This document shows, one piece after another, positions 21,375 through 32,036 of a stretch of 64,000 bases of DNA. Every line of letters begins with the position of its first letter. Position 1 is the stretch's first letter. Both the position numbers and the translations under genes were made by a program. A model generated the notes under the pieces. The model saw only the letters and a list, made by a program, of their open reading frames with translations. It did no database searches and had not been told where the DNA came from. Source of the stretch: Hydrangea macrophylla (Eukaryota; Streptophyta; Magnoliopsida; Cornales; Hydrangeaceae); the NCBI GenBank assembly GCA_033977485.1, contig CM066993.1, positions 29,812,001-29,876,000 of the forward strand, given 5' to 3'.

Positions 21375-21718
21375 GGGTTTTTTTTCCATTTTTTGGCTAA
21401 AATTATGTATGTAATATTAAAATAAATTAATTCCAACCCCCAAACCTGTCCAGAAAAACTCCAAAACTGACAAAAACGACTCAAAAATGACCAAAAACAA
21501 AGAAAACAGACAAAAATAAGCTTGGGTTGCCTCCCAAGAAGCGCTATCTTTTACGTCTTCAGCTAGACCGTTCTAGCTCAAGACTCACGGAGGCCGTAAA
21601 TCGGAGTTTGTACCCTTAAGATGTCAGGAAGAGCCCGATGGTAAGTTGAAAGCATGTCGCTTCGAATTAATTCAATCGACGGTTCATCCTAATTAAGGTC
21701 AAGTCAATTTTTCACCTT

Positions 21719-22447
21719 TCAAGTAAATTCATCCTTAGAGTCTGTTGTATTCAAATTCATCCGCTCATCAAACACCGTATTATTCCCCTCATTGATATTT
21801 ATTATTTTATTAGGTTCAACAGTTCTTCTAATTTCATTACCTTCCACATATTGATAATCATCGTCTTTAGGAGGTTGATCAGTAGCATTAAAAATATTTA
21901 ATTTTAATTTTATATTCCCGAACGACACTTTCATCACCCATGTTCTACAATTGACACCTGCGTTGGCCATGGCTAAGAATGGACGACCAAGAATAACAGG
22001 AGTGTATTTTCTAGCATCTAGCACCGGTTCGGTGTCAAGGACCATAAAATCAACAGGATAAAAACATTGATCAACTTTAACTAAGACGTCTTCGACGACT
22101 CCCCTAGGTACTTTAACAGAACGATCCGCTAATTGAATAGTAGCTGCCGTAGGTTTAAGTTCACCTAGTCCTAATTGTTTGTAGACATGATAAGGTAAGA
22201 GGTTAATACTAGCTCCTAAGTCAAGGAGAGGCCGATGAATGATAGTGTAACCTATGACACATGAAATCGTAGGCATACCGGGATCCTTATACTTCGGAGG
22301 AGCGTGTTGAAAAATTGAACTTACTTTTTCCGTGAGGAAGACCTTTTTAGGAGTATGACTGCGTATTTTGCGTTTTTCTGTACATAGATCTTTAAGACAT
22401 TTAGCGTAAGTGAGAATTTGTTTTATCGCATCGAGGAATGGAATATT
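21719..22447 (-). pseudogene. Retropepsin-like protease of Athila-like element
   Basis: In frame with gag. A linker with DAIKQILTYAKCLKDL leads into the protease: IIHRPLLDLGASINLLP holds the active site as DLGAS, the variant usual in Athila-type elements. YTPVILGRPFLAMANA follows as the conserved downstream motif. The frame ends at a stop at 21719 after an acidic tail. Only one stop (about 22446) separates it from gag. The protein would cleave the gag polyprotein in particles. Confidence 0.8.
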
Positions 22448-24182
22448 GATTTAAACTTGTTTAAACACCTCGAGCATATTCTCAGTTTTTGATTTTTTCT
22501 TTGGAAGATTAGACGGTTCCTCAACATTGAGTGGAAAAGGTAACTTTGGAACATAGTTAGTTGGGACCGGTTCTTTATCTTTTTGAATTCTACTCTCCTC
22601 ACCCTCCTTATTCAAGTTAATGTCATTTTGATCTGGAATCTTAATAACTTCGTCTTCCCGAATAGTCGTCCTAGTCGATACGGCATTTACTTGTTCACTC
22701 GACCCCTTAATCTCATATTGTCCCTTAGGATTTTGAATAGTTTGCGCAGGCAACTTCCCCTTGTTCCTACGACTCATTGTATTCGCTATTTGTCCCATTT
22801 GGGACTCAAGCTTCGCAGCGGATTGTGTGTGAGAGTGCACTATTTGTGCTTGTGCTTGGACTTGAGTTTCAATATTCTTAAGGGAAGCCAACACCGTCTC
22901 CTCAAAAGCGTTAGTCCTTGGGGGGTTAGGATTAGGAGGAGGGTGTTGGTATTGATTTCGTGGAAACTGGGGTCGATAAGTATTAGAAAAATTAGTCGAC
23001 CTAGGAGTATAATTATTTTATGGGAATTGTTGCATAGCATTTATGTGTTGCTCCACAAATTCGGGAAACTGAGATGCCGATGGGCATGCAAAGATATTAT
23101 GTGACGGTGCAGAACACAATTCACATACTTCGTGAGGAGGTGTGGTTGTCGCTTGATTCATTGTCATAAGGCGGTCAAGTTTTTTAGATAATTCTTGAAA
23201 TTCAATAGAATGACTCGACTCAACTTTCAACTCTCGCTTAGGATGAAGGTATCCCTCAGAACGTACTGACACAGCTTGGTGCATCGAATTCTCGCTTAAC
23301 GTTTCAAAAATTTTCCATGCCTCATCGGCGCTTTTGTGTAGGAAGGTACCCGCACAAACGGCATCGACGGTATTCCGAATAGAGGGAATAAGCCCCTCAT
23401 AGAAAACCTGAACCAATTGCCACTTAGGAACCTGATGATGTGGACACGAGCGTAATAATTCTTTAAATTTCTCCCAAGTGTCATAAAGTGTCTCCCCATC
23501 TTGCATTACAAAATTTGTTATGGATTTCCTTATCTAATTTGTACGCATAATAGGGAAAAACTTTTGTAAAAATACGGTGTGTAAGGCTTCCCATGTTTTA
23601 ATTGTGTTTGGGTCAAGTGATTGAAGCCAATGCTTCGCTTTGTCTCGTAAAGAGAATGGAAAGAGCCGCAATTTTAACTCATCATCAGTTAGATTTTGGA
23701 TTTTCAACGTAGAGCATATATCCTAAAAATCTCCTAAGTGTTGATATGGATCTTCATTTAGACGGCCATGGAAAGACGGAAGTAGCGAGATCGTAGACAA
23801 TTTTATCTCAAAGTGAGATGCTATTGCCTCCGGTAATTCGATACCGGCTTGTGGCGTGTAAGTAGTAGGAATAAAATAATTTATAAGTGGAGGAGGTGGC
23901 GGTATATTAAGATTATTCATATTAGCACCGTCGTTTTGATTGTTATTGTTATTTCCACCGTCAGTCATTTTAATCGGTTCGATTTTAAAGGTTCGAGTTT
24001 TCCTTAACCGTTCATACTTTGAATTTCGGCCTCAAACAACGACAACGGAATCGGAGTTGATTCATCGTCTTGCAACCTAGCTCTAGAAGCTTGGGTTGTG
24101 GACTTACTAGTTCTTAAGGTACGTTCAAGTTCAAGATCGAAAGATTTTAATTCTGGTTTATTTGAACGTGTACCTAACATAA
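22448..24182 (-). pseudogene. gag: Gag of Athila-like element
   Basis: The minus-strand frame from 23968 to 22451 stays the same throughout and is broken only by stops near 23720, 23534 and 23015. The gag core shows PSFHGRLNEDPYQHLGDF, then LFPFSLRDKAKHWLQSL and LLRSCPHHQVPKWQLVQVFY, typical of Retrotrans_gag proteins of the Athila group. A perfect C-x2-C-x4-H-x4-C zinc knuckle (CELCSAPSHNIFAC) follows. A 58-codon piece from ATG at 24182, containing FDLELERTLR, resembles the usual Athila gag N-terminus in another frame and probably marks a frameshift near 24010. Confidence 0.82.
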
Positions 24183-24658
24183 ACTAAAATAAAGAAAAAG
24201 AAACTAAAAACAAAGACTGACTAAACAAAAGAAACAAATAGCAATCACGCAAATAAGACGACAAGCAAGCACACAGTACTACTATGATGCATGAATATTA
24301 TCCTGTAATGCAATGACCGCGTCAAGCCCAGCGTCCCGGGTTTCCTAGCTAATGCAGTGTTCACTCCACAACTAACCTAATGCAAGTAATTGCGTCTCAG
24401 CGCCCTGACTTACAGTGATTTGATGCGAAGTTAAAGCGAGCAATTTACTTAATCTTTTATTTATTTTATTTGCGTAAGCTCCTTTGATGTAATTAGCTAC
24501 TCCACTTGAAAACGTTGGAATTTGATGACTCGAAAACCTATAAAATAAAAGAACAAGTTAGTAATTTAAAACAAAAACGGAGAATAAGAAGAATAAAACT
24601 AATCTAATATTTACGAATTAACTAAACTAAGATTATAAAATTAAAGGTAGTAATGCAA
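24183..24658 (-). other. 5' leader of Athila-like element
   Basis: Untranslated stretch between the PBS and the gag start in element orientation. No reading frame or repeat of note is seen. It is AT-rich and likely carries the packaging signal. Confidence 0.4.
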
Positions 24659-24676
24659 TCCCCGGCAACGGCGCCA
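24659..24676 (-). other. Primer binding site for tRNA-Asp
   Basis: On the minus strand TGGCGCCGTTGCCGGGGA starts five bases after the LTR end. It is the exact complement of the 3' end of plant tRNA-Asp as I know it (ending CCCCGGCAACGGCGCCA). It would prime minus-strand DNA synthesis. Confidence 0.9.
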
Positions 24677-24681
24677 AAAAT

Positions 24682-25982
24682 TGATGTTGTCAATATCAAG
24701 ATATAAAAAGTGTTCTTTACTTTTCAAAAGATTTGTAGTGTGAAAGCAAAGGTCGAACCCACAGGGATTGGTTAACTACAGCGACTTAATTTTAAAACCT
24801 AACTTTAGTTAATTATGAAAACGGATTTTGATTTGATTTTAATTAAACTAATAACAATAAAAATAAATCTAAACTATGAAAACTATTAAAAGTGTTTTTG
24901 TAAATATGTAAAGGGAACCTAGGATTGCAACTCCACCACTAGCTTCATAATAGGAATATTTATGCATTCAATTAGCGTACTACGTTGGATGATTATGGGG
25001 AATTGTGGCTACAAGCCCAATTCCTCCGTCAAGAAAATAATCATGGTTCAAGCACCAACATATTCCATCTTCGGTTAGCACGAATTATCCCACACTAAAC
25101 TAGGGTTGTGACATAATTCGTCTAATCTAGGCATGGATTATTCGGATACTTGATAGCACAAATCAATAAAGCGCCATCACATGTAAATAATCTAAACAAG
25201 CACAGCGAGCATAGATCATTGAGCACATCACAGTCAAAATAGATCTAAGACAAGAATAAACTTTGAAAGTAATGATTTAATCACTAAAAGTACGATTTAT
25301 TTATAAAAATCCTCTAAACATGTAACTGTCATCCATACATAATAAAACTAAAATAAAAACATAAATAAAACCCTATTACTTGGCTAGGGTTTCATTGAAA
25401 CCCTAGATCTAAGGTCTAGTTGTCCATGGAAGTGGTAGATGGCAAGTAGTTGATGGAGGAGGCCATGGAAATCCTTGGTCTTCTTCTTCTTCTCCTTGCT
25501 TCCCTCCCTTCAATGGCTGAAAGTGTGGTTGTATATTATGTGTATATTATTTGCCAACCCTTAATTTGAAGTAAAATAGGGTATATATAGATTTACATCA
25601 AGTTTTTGGAAGCTTTCCTAACCCGAAATGCACTAAAACCGCTGTATTTAGCTTTCCAGATGCAATTAGGCAGTTTCGTTCACGTAGGAATCATCAGTAT
25701 ACTAAAATACGCAAGTTCCATTTTTACACATATCGCGCGAGCGGGCCGCGCGAGCGTGATAATTGGCACCTCGCGCGCGCAATTCTGGATTCTTGCGCGC
25801 GCGAACTGGCTTTTTCAGCTTCTTTTCTTCTGCTTTTTCACCCTATTTAGCCTGATATACTTGATTTCTTCCAAAACCTGTCAGAAAATAGAAAACGAAG
25901 TAAAAATATACAAAAATAGGATAAAAAGATACTAACGAATGCTCGTTAAGGCGTATAAATAGGATTTGTTCTCTCCCGATCA
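24682..25982 (-). repeat. 5' LTR of the Athila-like element (1301 bp)
   Basis: Right copy of the LTR pair. It contains the minus-strand TATA motif at about 25581-25592 and the CpG palindrome cluster at 25733-25806. It is flanked on its outer side by TSD AGACC (25983-25987). It differs from the left copy at scattered single bases and in the palindrome cluster. Confidence 0.95.
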
Positions 25983-25987
25983 AGACC

Positions 25988-27172
25988 CGATCACCCTTGG
26001 TGCTCAACAGAGAGCACCCCAGCATGTACATGAGAAAACCACGGGTCATCTGCTCATCGGTGAAACCCTGCTGACCCCTGAATGTATCCATGAACCATCG
26101 GGCTGTGACCAAAGGCTCATCTGGAACCACTCCCAACAATGGCTCCACCTGGTCCCACTCCTGATCCGTCAGATACCGTAAGTGCTCTCTACCGAAGGCA
26201 ATCCCCGTGATCATCGAGAAGTCCAGAGGAGTCATCGTCATCTCCCCGAAGTCGAAATGGAAAGTGCTGGTGGTGTCCCACCACCGCTCCGACAATGCAT
26301 GAATCTGCCGCAAGTCATTGGAGCTCTTCGTCAAGAGTTTGACGAAGTCTCCAAACCCGGCCACGTCCACCAAAGCTCTCATCGTCTCACTCAGCTGTGT
26401 ATACCACTCATACCCGTGAGCGAGGCTGCCATGCCCCTTCAACACCTTGGGCTGCAGCTGCAAGAAAAAAATCACAAGTTTTTGGTATTAGTAATTGGAT
26501 AAAAAGAAAAGTAAAAAATATATAATAAATAAAACAGATGGTAGTAAGGAAACAAGGAAAAGCGACATAAAAAAGGAGGGAAGGAAAGAAATGGAAAATC
26601 TGGAAATACTCGCAGAAATTTCACAAGCATAGCACTCATTTGCGTTCAGCAGATGTTCACAAAATAATGAGAAGAAATAAGAGAAAGCACTCAACGTTCT
26701 AGCAAGGTTTCGCATTTTTGAAATACATGCACATATGAACATATGAAGGTGCAAAAGAAATTTGAGTCCAAAGGAAGCGTAATTTTTAAGAGAAAGTTTT
26801 GAATGATAAAAGGCGTTTGGAACGCTCAAGAAAATTCATGAGTTCAGTAAACACGAGTGAAAATAATAAATTTTGCGTTCATCGAGCACGATATTCATAA
26901 AGTTCGTGAGAAGTACGATGAAATGCAAGCTCTTGAGTAAAGTATGCATGAAAACGCTACAAGCATGGAATTTGAAATAAGACATCCAAAGTTATGATTC
27001 ACTATACAAAGTTCTAACAGAAGAAAAGAAAAAGAAAAAGGGGAGCGTTAACCTCGCGCTTGAACGCGCGGGCAGATAAGTGATCGTCCAGGTCCCGGAG
27101 CAAAAGTGTGGCGTCAGGATGATGAGTGGCCGTGTACTTGGCCTTCTTCTTGCACCCAGAACCGCTCGCCAT
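25988..27172 (-). pseudogene. Antisense PMD gene B, exon 1 and first part of exon 2
   Basis: Exon 1 runs from ATG at 27172 to 27053 (starts MASGSGCKKKAKYTATHH; donor GTTAAC). A roughly 0.6-kb AT-rich intron follows, and exon 2 starts at about 26457 after TTGCAG. Exon 2 encodes LKGHGSLAHGYEWYTQLS, LTKSSNDLRQIHALSERWWD and FGEMTMTPLDFSMITGI, then stops at the Athila insertion after LLSTKGDR. The remainder is at 17694-16148. This first part has no stop of its own, so before the insertion exons 1-2 of gene B were intact. The lysine-rich N-terminus could act as a nuclear localisation signal. Confidence 0.8.
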
Positions 27173-27399
27173 GACCTGTCAAAGATAAAAAGAGAATTCG
27201 TGCGTTAGATTCTTGGAAATTTCATAAAAACGAGGGAAGAAAAGAGATTAATCAAGTTTTGATCGAGTAGAACTAACCTGTGAGTACCGTAGATCAATAT
27301 AGAAGAAAAGAGAGGATGGGGGAAATTTCTCCAGAGAGATTCCGAGCGAGTGAAGATTGAGAGAATGAGAAAAATGAATTGGATCCGCCGGTTTTAGCC

Positions 27400-27520
27400 A
27401 CTGCCGCTCAAACGCGGCACTCATTTTTCTATGCGCGGCAGTTGGTAAACTGCCGTGCGGCACTCACCAAGTGCCGCAACGGCACTCCGTGAGTGCTGCA
27501 CGGTAGTCACGGACTGTCGA
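27400..27520. promoter_or_regulatory. GTGCCG/CGGCAC word cluster upstream of PMD gene B
   Basis: Words GCGGCACTC, GCGGCAGTTGG, AACTGCCGTGCGGCACTCA, CAAGTGCCGCAACGGCACT and CCGTGAGTGCTG start 228 bp upstream of the ATG at 27172. The LTR of the same element has the same kind of cluster before its TATA box (31588-31905). A promoter function is inferred. Confidence 0.5.
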
Positions 27521-27689
27521 GAAAAGTCGCGTGTGCCGCGGATATGTCGGTTCAAGAGATCTTTATTTTTCCCCTAAGAATTCAAATCAAGTCCCGAAAA
27601 TTAAATTTGAGCCCCCCAAAATTTGCCCTCATTGCACTTTTGACCCCCAGGGTCATTTTTAGGTTTAAATTGACTACAAATTTCAAAAA

Positions 27690-27980
27690 TTAGATTGAAT
27701 TTGAGCCCACAGGTTCCAAGTTTTAAAAATTGAAATAAATTTTGGCTTGTGGGGTCTCGACTTGGAAAACTTGAAATAAAATTTTGGCCCGTGGGCGCCA
27801 GATTTCAAACGTAGAAATACACTTGAGCTTGTGGGCACCAAATTTTAAAAAGTTGAAATAAATTTTGGCCTGCGGGCTCCCGATTTCAAAAGGTTGAAAT
27901 AAATTTTGGCCTATGGGCTCCCGATTTCGAAAAGTTGAAATAAATTTTGGCCCCGTGGGCTCCCGATTTTAAAAAAAGTT
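27690..27980. repeat. About five degenerate 57-60 bp repeats
   Basis: A phrase of the form gttgaaataaattttggcc followed by gtgggctcccgatttc recurs about five times from 27690 to 27980, just before the minisatellite. Element C has diverged copies at about 56270-56480. No coding function is evident. Confidence 0.65.
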
Positions 27981-27984
27981 GAGC

Positions 27985-30865
27985 TTCTGCGAATATAATA
28001 GATTTATATTCTCGATCCACGTAACAGATTTGTGTCGATCCTTGTTTTGAGAGTGTAACGGATTTACATTCTCGGTTCTCGCAACAGATTTGCGTTAACC
28101 CTCATTTTGGGAATATAACAGATTTATATTCTCGATCCACGTAACAGATTTGCGTCGATCCTTATTTTGAGAGTATAATGGATTTACATTCTCGGTTCTT
28201 GCAATAGATTTGCGTTAACCCTCGTTTTGGGAATATAACAGATTTATATTCTCGATCCACGTAACAGATTTGCGTCGATCCTTGTTTTGAGAGTGTAACG
28301 GATTTACATTCTCGGTTCTAATAACAGATTTGCATCGATCCTTGTTTTGAGAGTGTAACGGATTTACATTGTCGGTTCTCGCAACAGATTTGCGTTAACC
28401 CTCATTTTGGGAATATAACAGATTTATATTCTCGATCCACATAACATATTTGCATTGATCCTTATTTTGAGAGTGTAACGGATTTACATTCTCGGTTCTC
28501 ACAACAGATTTGCGTTAACCCTCGTTTTGGGAATATAACAGATTTATATTCTCGATCCACGTAACAGATTTACGTCGATCCTTGTTTTGAGAGTGTAATG
28601 GATTTACATTCTCGGTTCTTACAACAGATTTGCGTCGATCCTTGTTTTGTGAGTGTAATGGATTTACATTCTCGGTTCTTACAACAGATTTGCGTCGATC
28701 CTTGTTTTGTGAGTGTAACGGATTTACATTCTCGGTTCTCGCAACAGATTTGCGTCGATCCTTGTTTTGAGAGTGTAACGGATTTACATTCTCTGTTCTC
28801 GCAACAGATTTGCGTTAATACTCATTTTGGGAATATAACAGATTTATATTCTCGATCAACGTAAAAAGATTTTCGTCGATCCTTGTTCTGAGAGTGTAAC
28901 GGATTTACATTCTCGGTTCTCGCAATAGATTTGCCTTAACCCTTGTTTTGGGAATATAACAGATTTATATTCTCAATCCACGTAACAGATTTGCGTCGAT
29001 CCTTGTTTTGAGAGTGTAACGGATTTATATTCTCGGTTCTCGTAACAGATTTGCGTCAACCCTCGTTTTGGGAATATAACAGATTTATATTCTCGATCCA
29101 TGTAACAGATTTGTGTCGTTCCTTATTTTAGGAATATAATAGATTTATATTCTCGATCCACGTAACAGATTTGCGTCGATCCTTATTTTGAGAGTGTAAC
29201 GGATTTACATTCTCGGTTCTCGCAACAGATTTGCGTTAACCCTCATTTTGGGAATATAACAGTTTTATATTCTCGATCCACGTAACAGATTTGCGTCGAT
29301 CCTTATTTTGAGAGTGTAACGAATTTACACTCTCGGTTCTCGCAACAGATTTGCGTTAACCCTCATTTTGAGAATATAACAGATTTATATTCTCGATCCA
29401 CGTAACAGATTTACGTTGATCCTTGTTTTGAGAGTGTAACGGATTTACATTCTCGGTTCTTGCAATAGATTTGCGTCCATCCTTGTTTGGAGAGTGTAAC
29501 AGATTTACATTCTCGGTTCTCGCAACAGATTTGCGTCGATCCTTGTTTTGAGAGCGTAACGGATTTACATTCTTGGTTCTCGCAATAGATTTGCGTTAAC
29601 CCTCGTTTTAGGAATATAACAGATTTATATTTTCGATCCACGTAACAAGATTTGCGTCGAACCTTGTTTTGAGAGTAAAACAGACTTACATTCTCGGTTC
29701 TCGCAATAGATTTGCCTTAACCCTTGTTTTGGGAATATAACAGATTTATATTCTCGATCCACGTAACAGATTTGCGTCGATCCTTGTTTTGAGAGTGTAA
29801 CAGATTTATATTCTCGATTCTCGCAACAGATTTACGTCAACCCTCGTTTTGGGAATATAACAGATTTATATTCTCGATCCACGTAACAGATTTGTATCGA
29901 TCCTTGTTTTAGGAATATAACAGATTTATATTCTCGATCCACGTAACAGATTTGTGTCGATCCTTGTTTTGAGAGTGTAACGGATTTACATTCTCGGTTC
30001 TCGCAACAGATTTGTGTTAACCCTCGTTTTGGGAATATACCAGATTTATATTCTCGATCCACGTAATAAATTTGCATCGATCCTTATTTTAAGAGTGTAA
30101 GGGTTTACATTCTCGGTTCTTGCAATACATTTGCGTTAACCCTCGTTTTGGGAATATAACAGATTTATATTCTCGATCCACGTAACAGATTTGCGTCGAT
30201 CCTTATTTTGAGAGTGTAACGGATTTACATTCTCAGTTCTTGCAACAGATTTGCGTCGATCCTTGTTTTGAGAGTGTAACAGATTTACATTCTCGGTTCT
30301 CACAACAGATTTGCGTTAACCCTCGTTTTTGGAATATAACAGATTTATATTCTCGATCCACGTAACAGGATTTGCGTCGATCCTTGTTTTGAGAGTGTAA
30401 CAGATTTACATTCTCGGTTCTTGCAATAGATTTGCGTTAACCCTCATATTGGGAATATAACAGATTTATATTCTCGATCCACGTAACAAATTTCGTCGAT
30501 CCTTGTTTTGAGAGTGTAACAGATTTACATTCTCAATTCTCGCAACAGATTTGCGTCAACCCTCATTTTTGGAATATAACAGATTTATATTCTCGATCTA
30601 CGTAACAGATTTGTTGTCGATCCTTATTTTAGTAATATAAAAGATTTGTATTCTCGATCCACGTAAAAGATTTGTGTCGATCCTTGTTTTGAGAGTGTAA
30701 CGGATTTACATTCTCGGTTCTCGCAACAGATTTGCGTCAACCCTCGTTTTAGGAGTATAACATATTTATATTCTCGATCCACGTAATAGATTTGCGTTAA
30801 TCCTTGTTTTGAGAACGTAACAGATTTATATTCTTGGTTCTCGCAACAGGATTTACGTCAAACCT
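27985..30865 (+). repeat. 60-bp minisatellite in 120-bp dimers, about 48 monomers
   Basis: Two 60-bp monomer types alternate. One reads gatttatattctcgatcca then cgtaacagatttgcgtcgat; the other gatttacattctcggttct then cgcaacagatttgcgttaac. Alternation is regular over long stretches, with local runs of one type and a few single-base insertions. Because 60 is 20 codons, short reading frames with 20-residue repeats appear on both strands; these are not genes. Element C holds the same monomers at 56480-57030 in only about nine copies, so the array expanded in B or shrank in C. Confidence 0.95.
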
Positions 30866-31110
30866 CGAAATCAAATCAAAAAGCATCTTCATGCCCCCGA
30901 TAACAGATTGAGCATAGGTCAAGAATTTGGTGATCTTCCCTGACTAACACGTCACGTAAAAAGCATCGTACGTGGGGAAGACATGATAAGCATGGTGCTT
31001 GTATGACCAGGTCAATTCAGAAAATACCATTGCATGGCACTTGCATCATGATAAGATAAGGTGCATTCATCCGTATGGTTACTTGTGCTTGTGTATGCTT
31101 GGCTCCTGCC
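30866..31110. other. Spacer between minisatellite and terminal hairpin (element B)
   Basis: No gene is seen. The sequence matches the corresponding stretch of element C (about 57030-57256), including the phrase ggggaagacatgataagcat. Confidence 0.45.
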
Positions 31111-31152
31111 CGAACTACGTCCTGGTCTAATTCCTGAATGGATACGTAGGCA
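31111..31152 (+). other. Conserved hairpin upstream of 3' LTR (element B)
   Basis: CTACGT pairs with ACGTAG around an inner ATTCC/GGAT stem. It is the same module as in A and C and is followed by GCAGCTCACCGTTGAGCACG. Confidence 0.7.
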
Positions 31153-31304
31153 GCTCACCGTTGAGCACGACCAACATGAACCGTTTGTGTAGCCGTTTTC
31201 GCGATGCATTTTGTTTTTACCTAAATCCGACAGTTTAGTCAAAGGCTTGTCTTCACATAAGCTTTGACATTCGCTTGTGAAACGCGTTGCTCCGCAAGCT
31301 CTGT

Positions 31305-31318
31305 CGAAGAGGGGCAAA
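31305..31318 (+). other. Polypurine tract (element B)
   Basis: gaagaggggcaaac directly precedes the LTR start TGTAGACACCCC at 31320. Confidence 0.85.
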
Positions 31319-31587
31319 CTGTAGACACCCCAATTTTGACCAAACGTCGAATTTAGGAGAGCGTCACCTCCACATCCGATGATGATAAGGGCCAAAAGAT
31401 TCAAAGTTTTCCAAGCTCTTCAGAAAGTTCTCCAAACGCGGTAAAATTTTCACAGATTGAAATACCAGGTATTTAGGAGAATTCAGGTATAAAACATTAC
31501 TTTTGGAAAAAATCTTCGAAAATAAGTTTCTTTAAAAAAGGAGAGGAAAGAAAAGACCTAAAAAGGGAAAGTTCAACAAAAAAGGCA

Positions 31588-31905
31588 TACGGCAGTATCT
31601 GGCGGCACTCAGTGAGTGCCGAACGGCGTTCAGTAAGTACCGAACAGGAGTCACTGAGTGCCGGCCCGGCATTTACTGAGTGCCGCCGACAATTTCTGAC
31701 TGTCGTTTGCTTTAACAGTCCATATTTTGTGGTACAATACGTATATGTATGCGGATAAAAACAAAAAACTGATAAAGTAAGGCTGACTAAAATGCGGCCA
31801 TTAATAATTTTTTGCGGCACTTACTAAGAGCCACGCGGCAGTCACGGAATGCCGTCGCGGCTTTCACGGAGTGCCGCAGCGGCATCCACTGACTGCCGCA
31901 AGAGA
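31588..31905. promoter_or_regulatory. Two GTGCCG/CGGCAC word clusters in U3 of LTR B
   Basis: The first block includes CGGCACTCAGTGAGTGCCG (31603-31621), a perfect inverted repeat with nine-base arms around one centre base. A second block at 31815-31905 precedes the TATA box by about 130 bp. Clusters at matching places exist in LTRs A and C. Confidence 0.5.
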
Positions 31906-32028
31906 TTTTTGACTGTCGCCCTATGCAGTAGTCTATCTATTTTCAGGAAGTACGTATTGTACCACCAAATGAGACATTTACACCTGTCTTTTACTCCGAA
32001 TTCACTGAAAATACTTGGTAATTTTATC

Positions 32029-32036
32029 TATAAAAG
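32029..32036 (+). promoter_or_regulatory. TATA box of LTR B
   Basis: TATAAAAG is followed by a purine-rich AAGGAGG stretch. The same box and context occur in LTRs of element C at 40161 and 60036. Confidence 0.7.

Larger units (their letters stand above)
19025..21718 (-). other. Non-coding 3' half of Athila-like element, pol missing
   Basis: Where autonomous Athila elements carry RT, RNase H, integrase and an env-like region, I find no protein pattern on either strand. Recognisable pieces are a block at 19060-19155 also present in element D (38430-38520), a second PPT plus hairpin (20741-20779), a third PPT-like run ACCCCCAAACCT at 21435-21446, CpG palindromes (21163-21374) and the Athila-typical TTGGGAGGCAACCCAA near 21525-21540. 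I infer an internal deletion of pol. Confidence 0.65.
17695..25982 (-). mobile_element. Athila-like LTR retrotransposon with gag-protease only
   Basis: Direct LTRs (17695-18986 and 24682-25982) start TGATGTTGTC and end CCCGATCA on the + strand. They are flanked by the 5-bp TSD AGACC at 17690-17694 and 25983-25987. The element reads on the minus strand: tRNA-Asp PBS next to the right LTR, gag, protease, then about 2.7 kb without coding potential and a PPT next to the left LTR. No RT, RNase H or integrase is present, so it must depend on a relative for movement. The LTRs look about 98% identical by eye, implying a fairly recent insertion. It sits inside exon 2 of the PMD gene of element B. Confidence 0.95.

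Noticed and set aside
28598..30077. Reading frames with 20-residue repeats on both strands (28598-28864, 29411-29641, 29832-30077)
   Set aside because: They arise because the minisatellite unit is 60 bp, exactly 20 codons. They occur on both strands and lack any domain pattern.
27985..30865. Regular spacing reminiscent of a CRISPR array
   Set aside because: Both halves of each unit are repeats, with no unique spacers, and the context is a plant retrotransposon.
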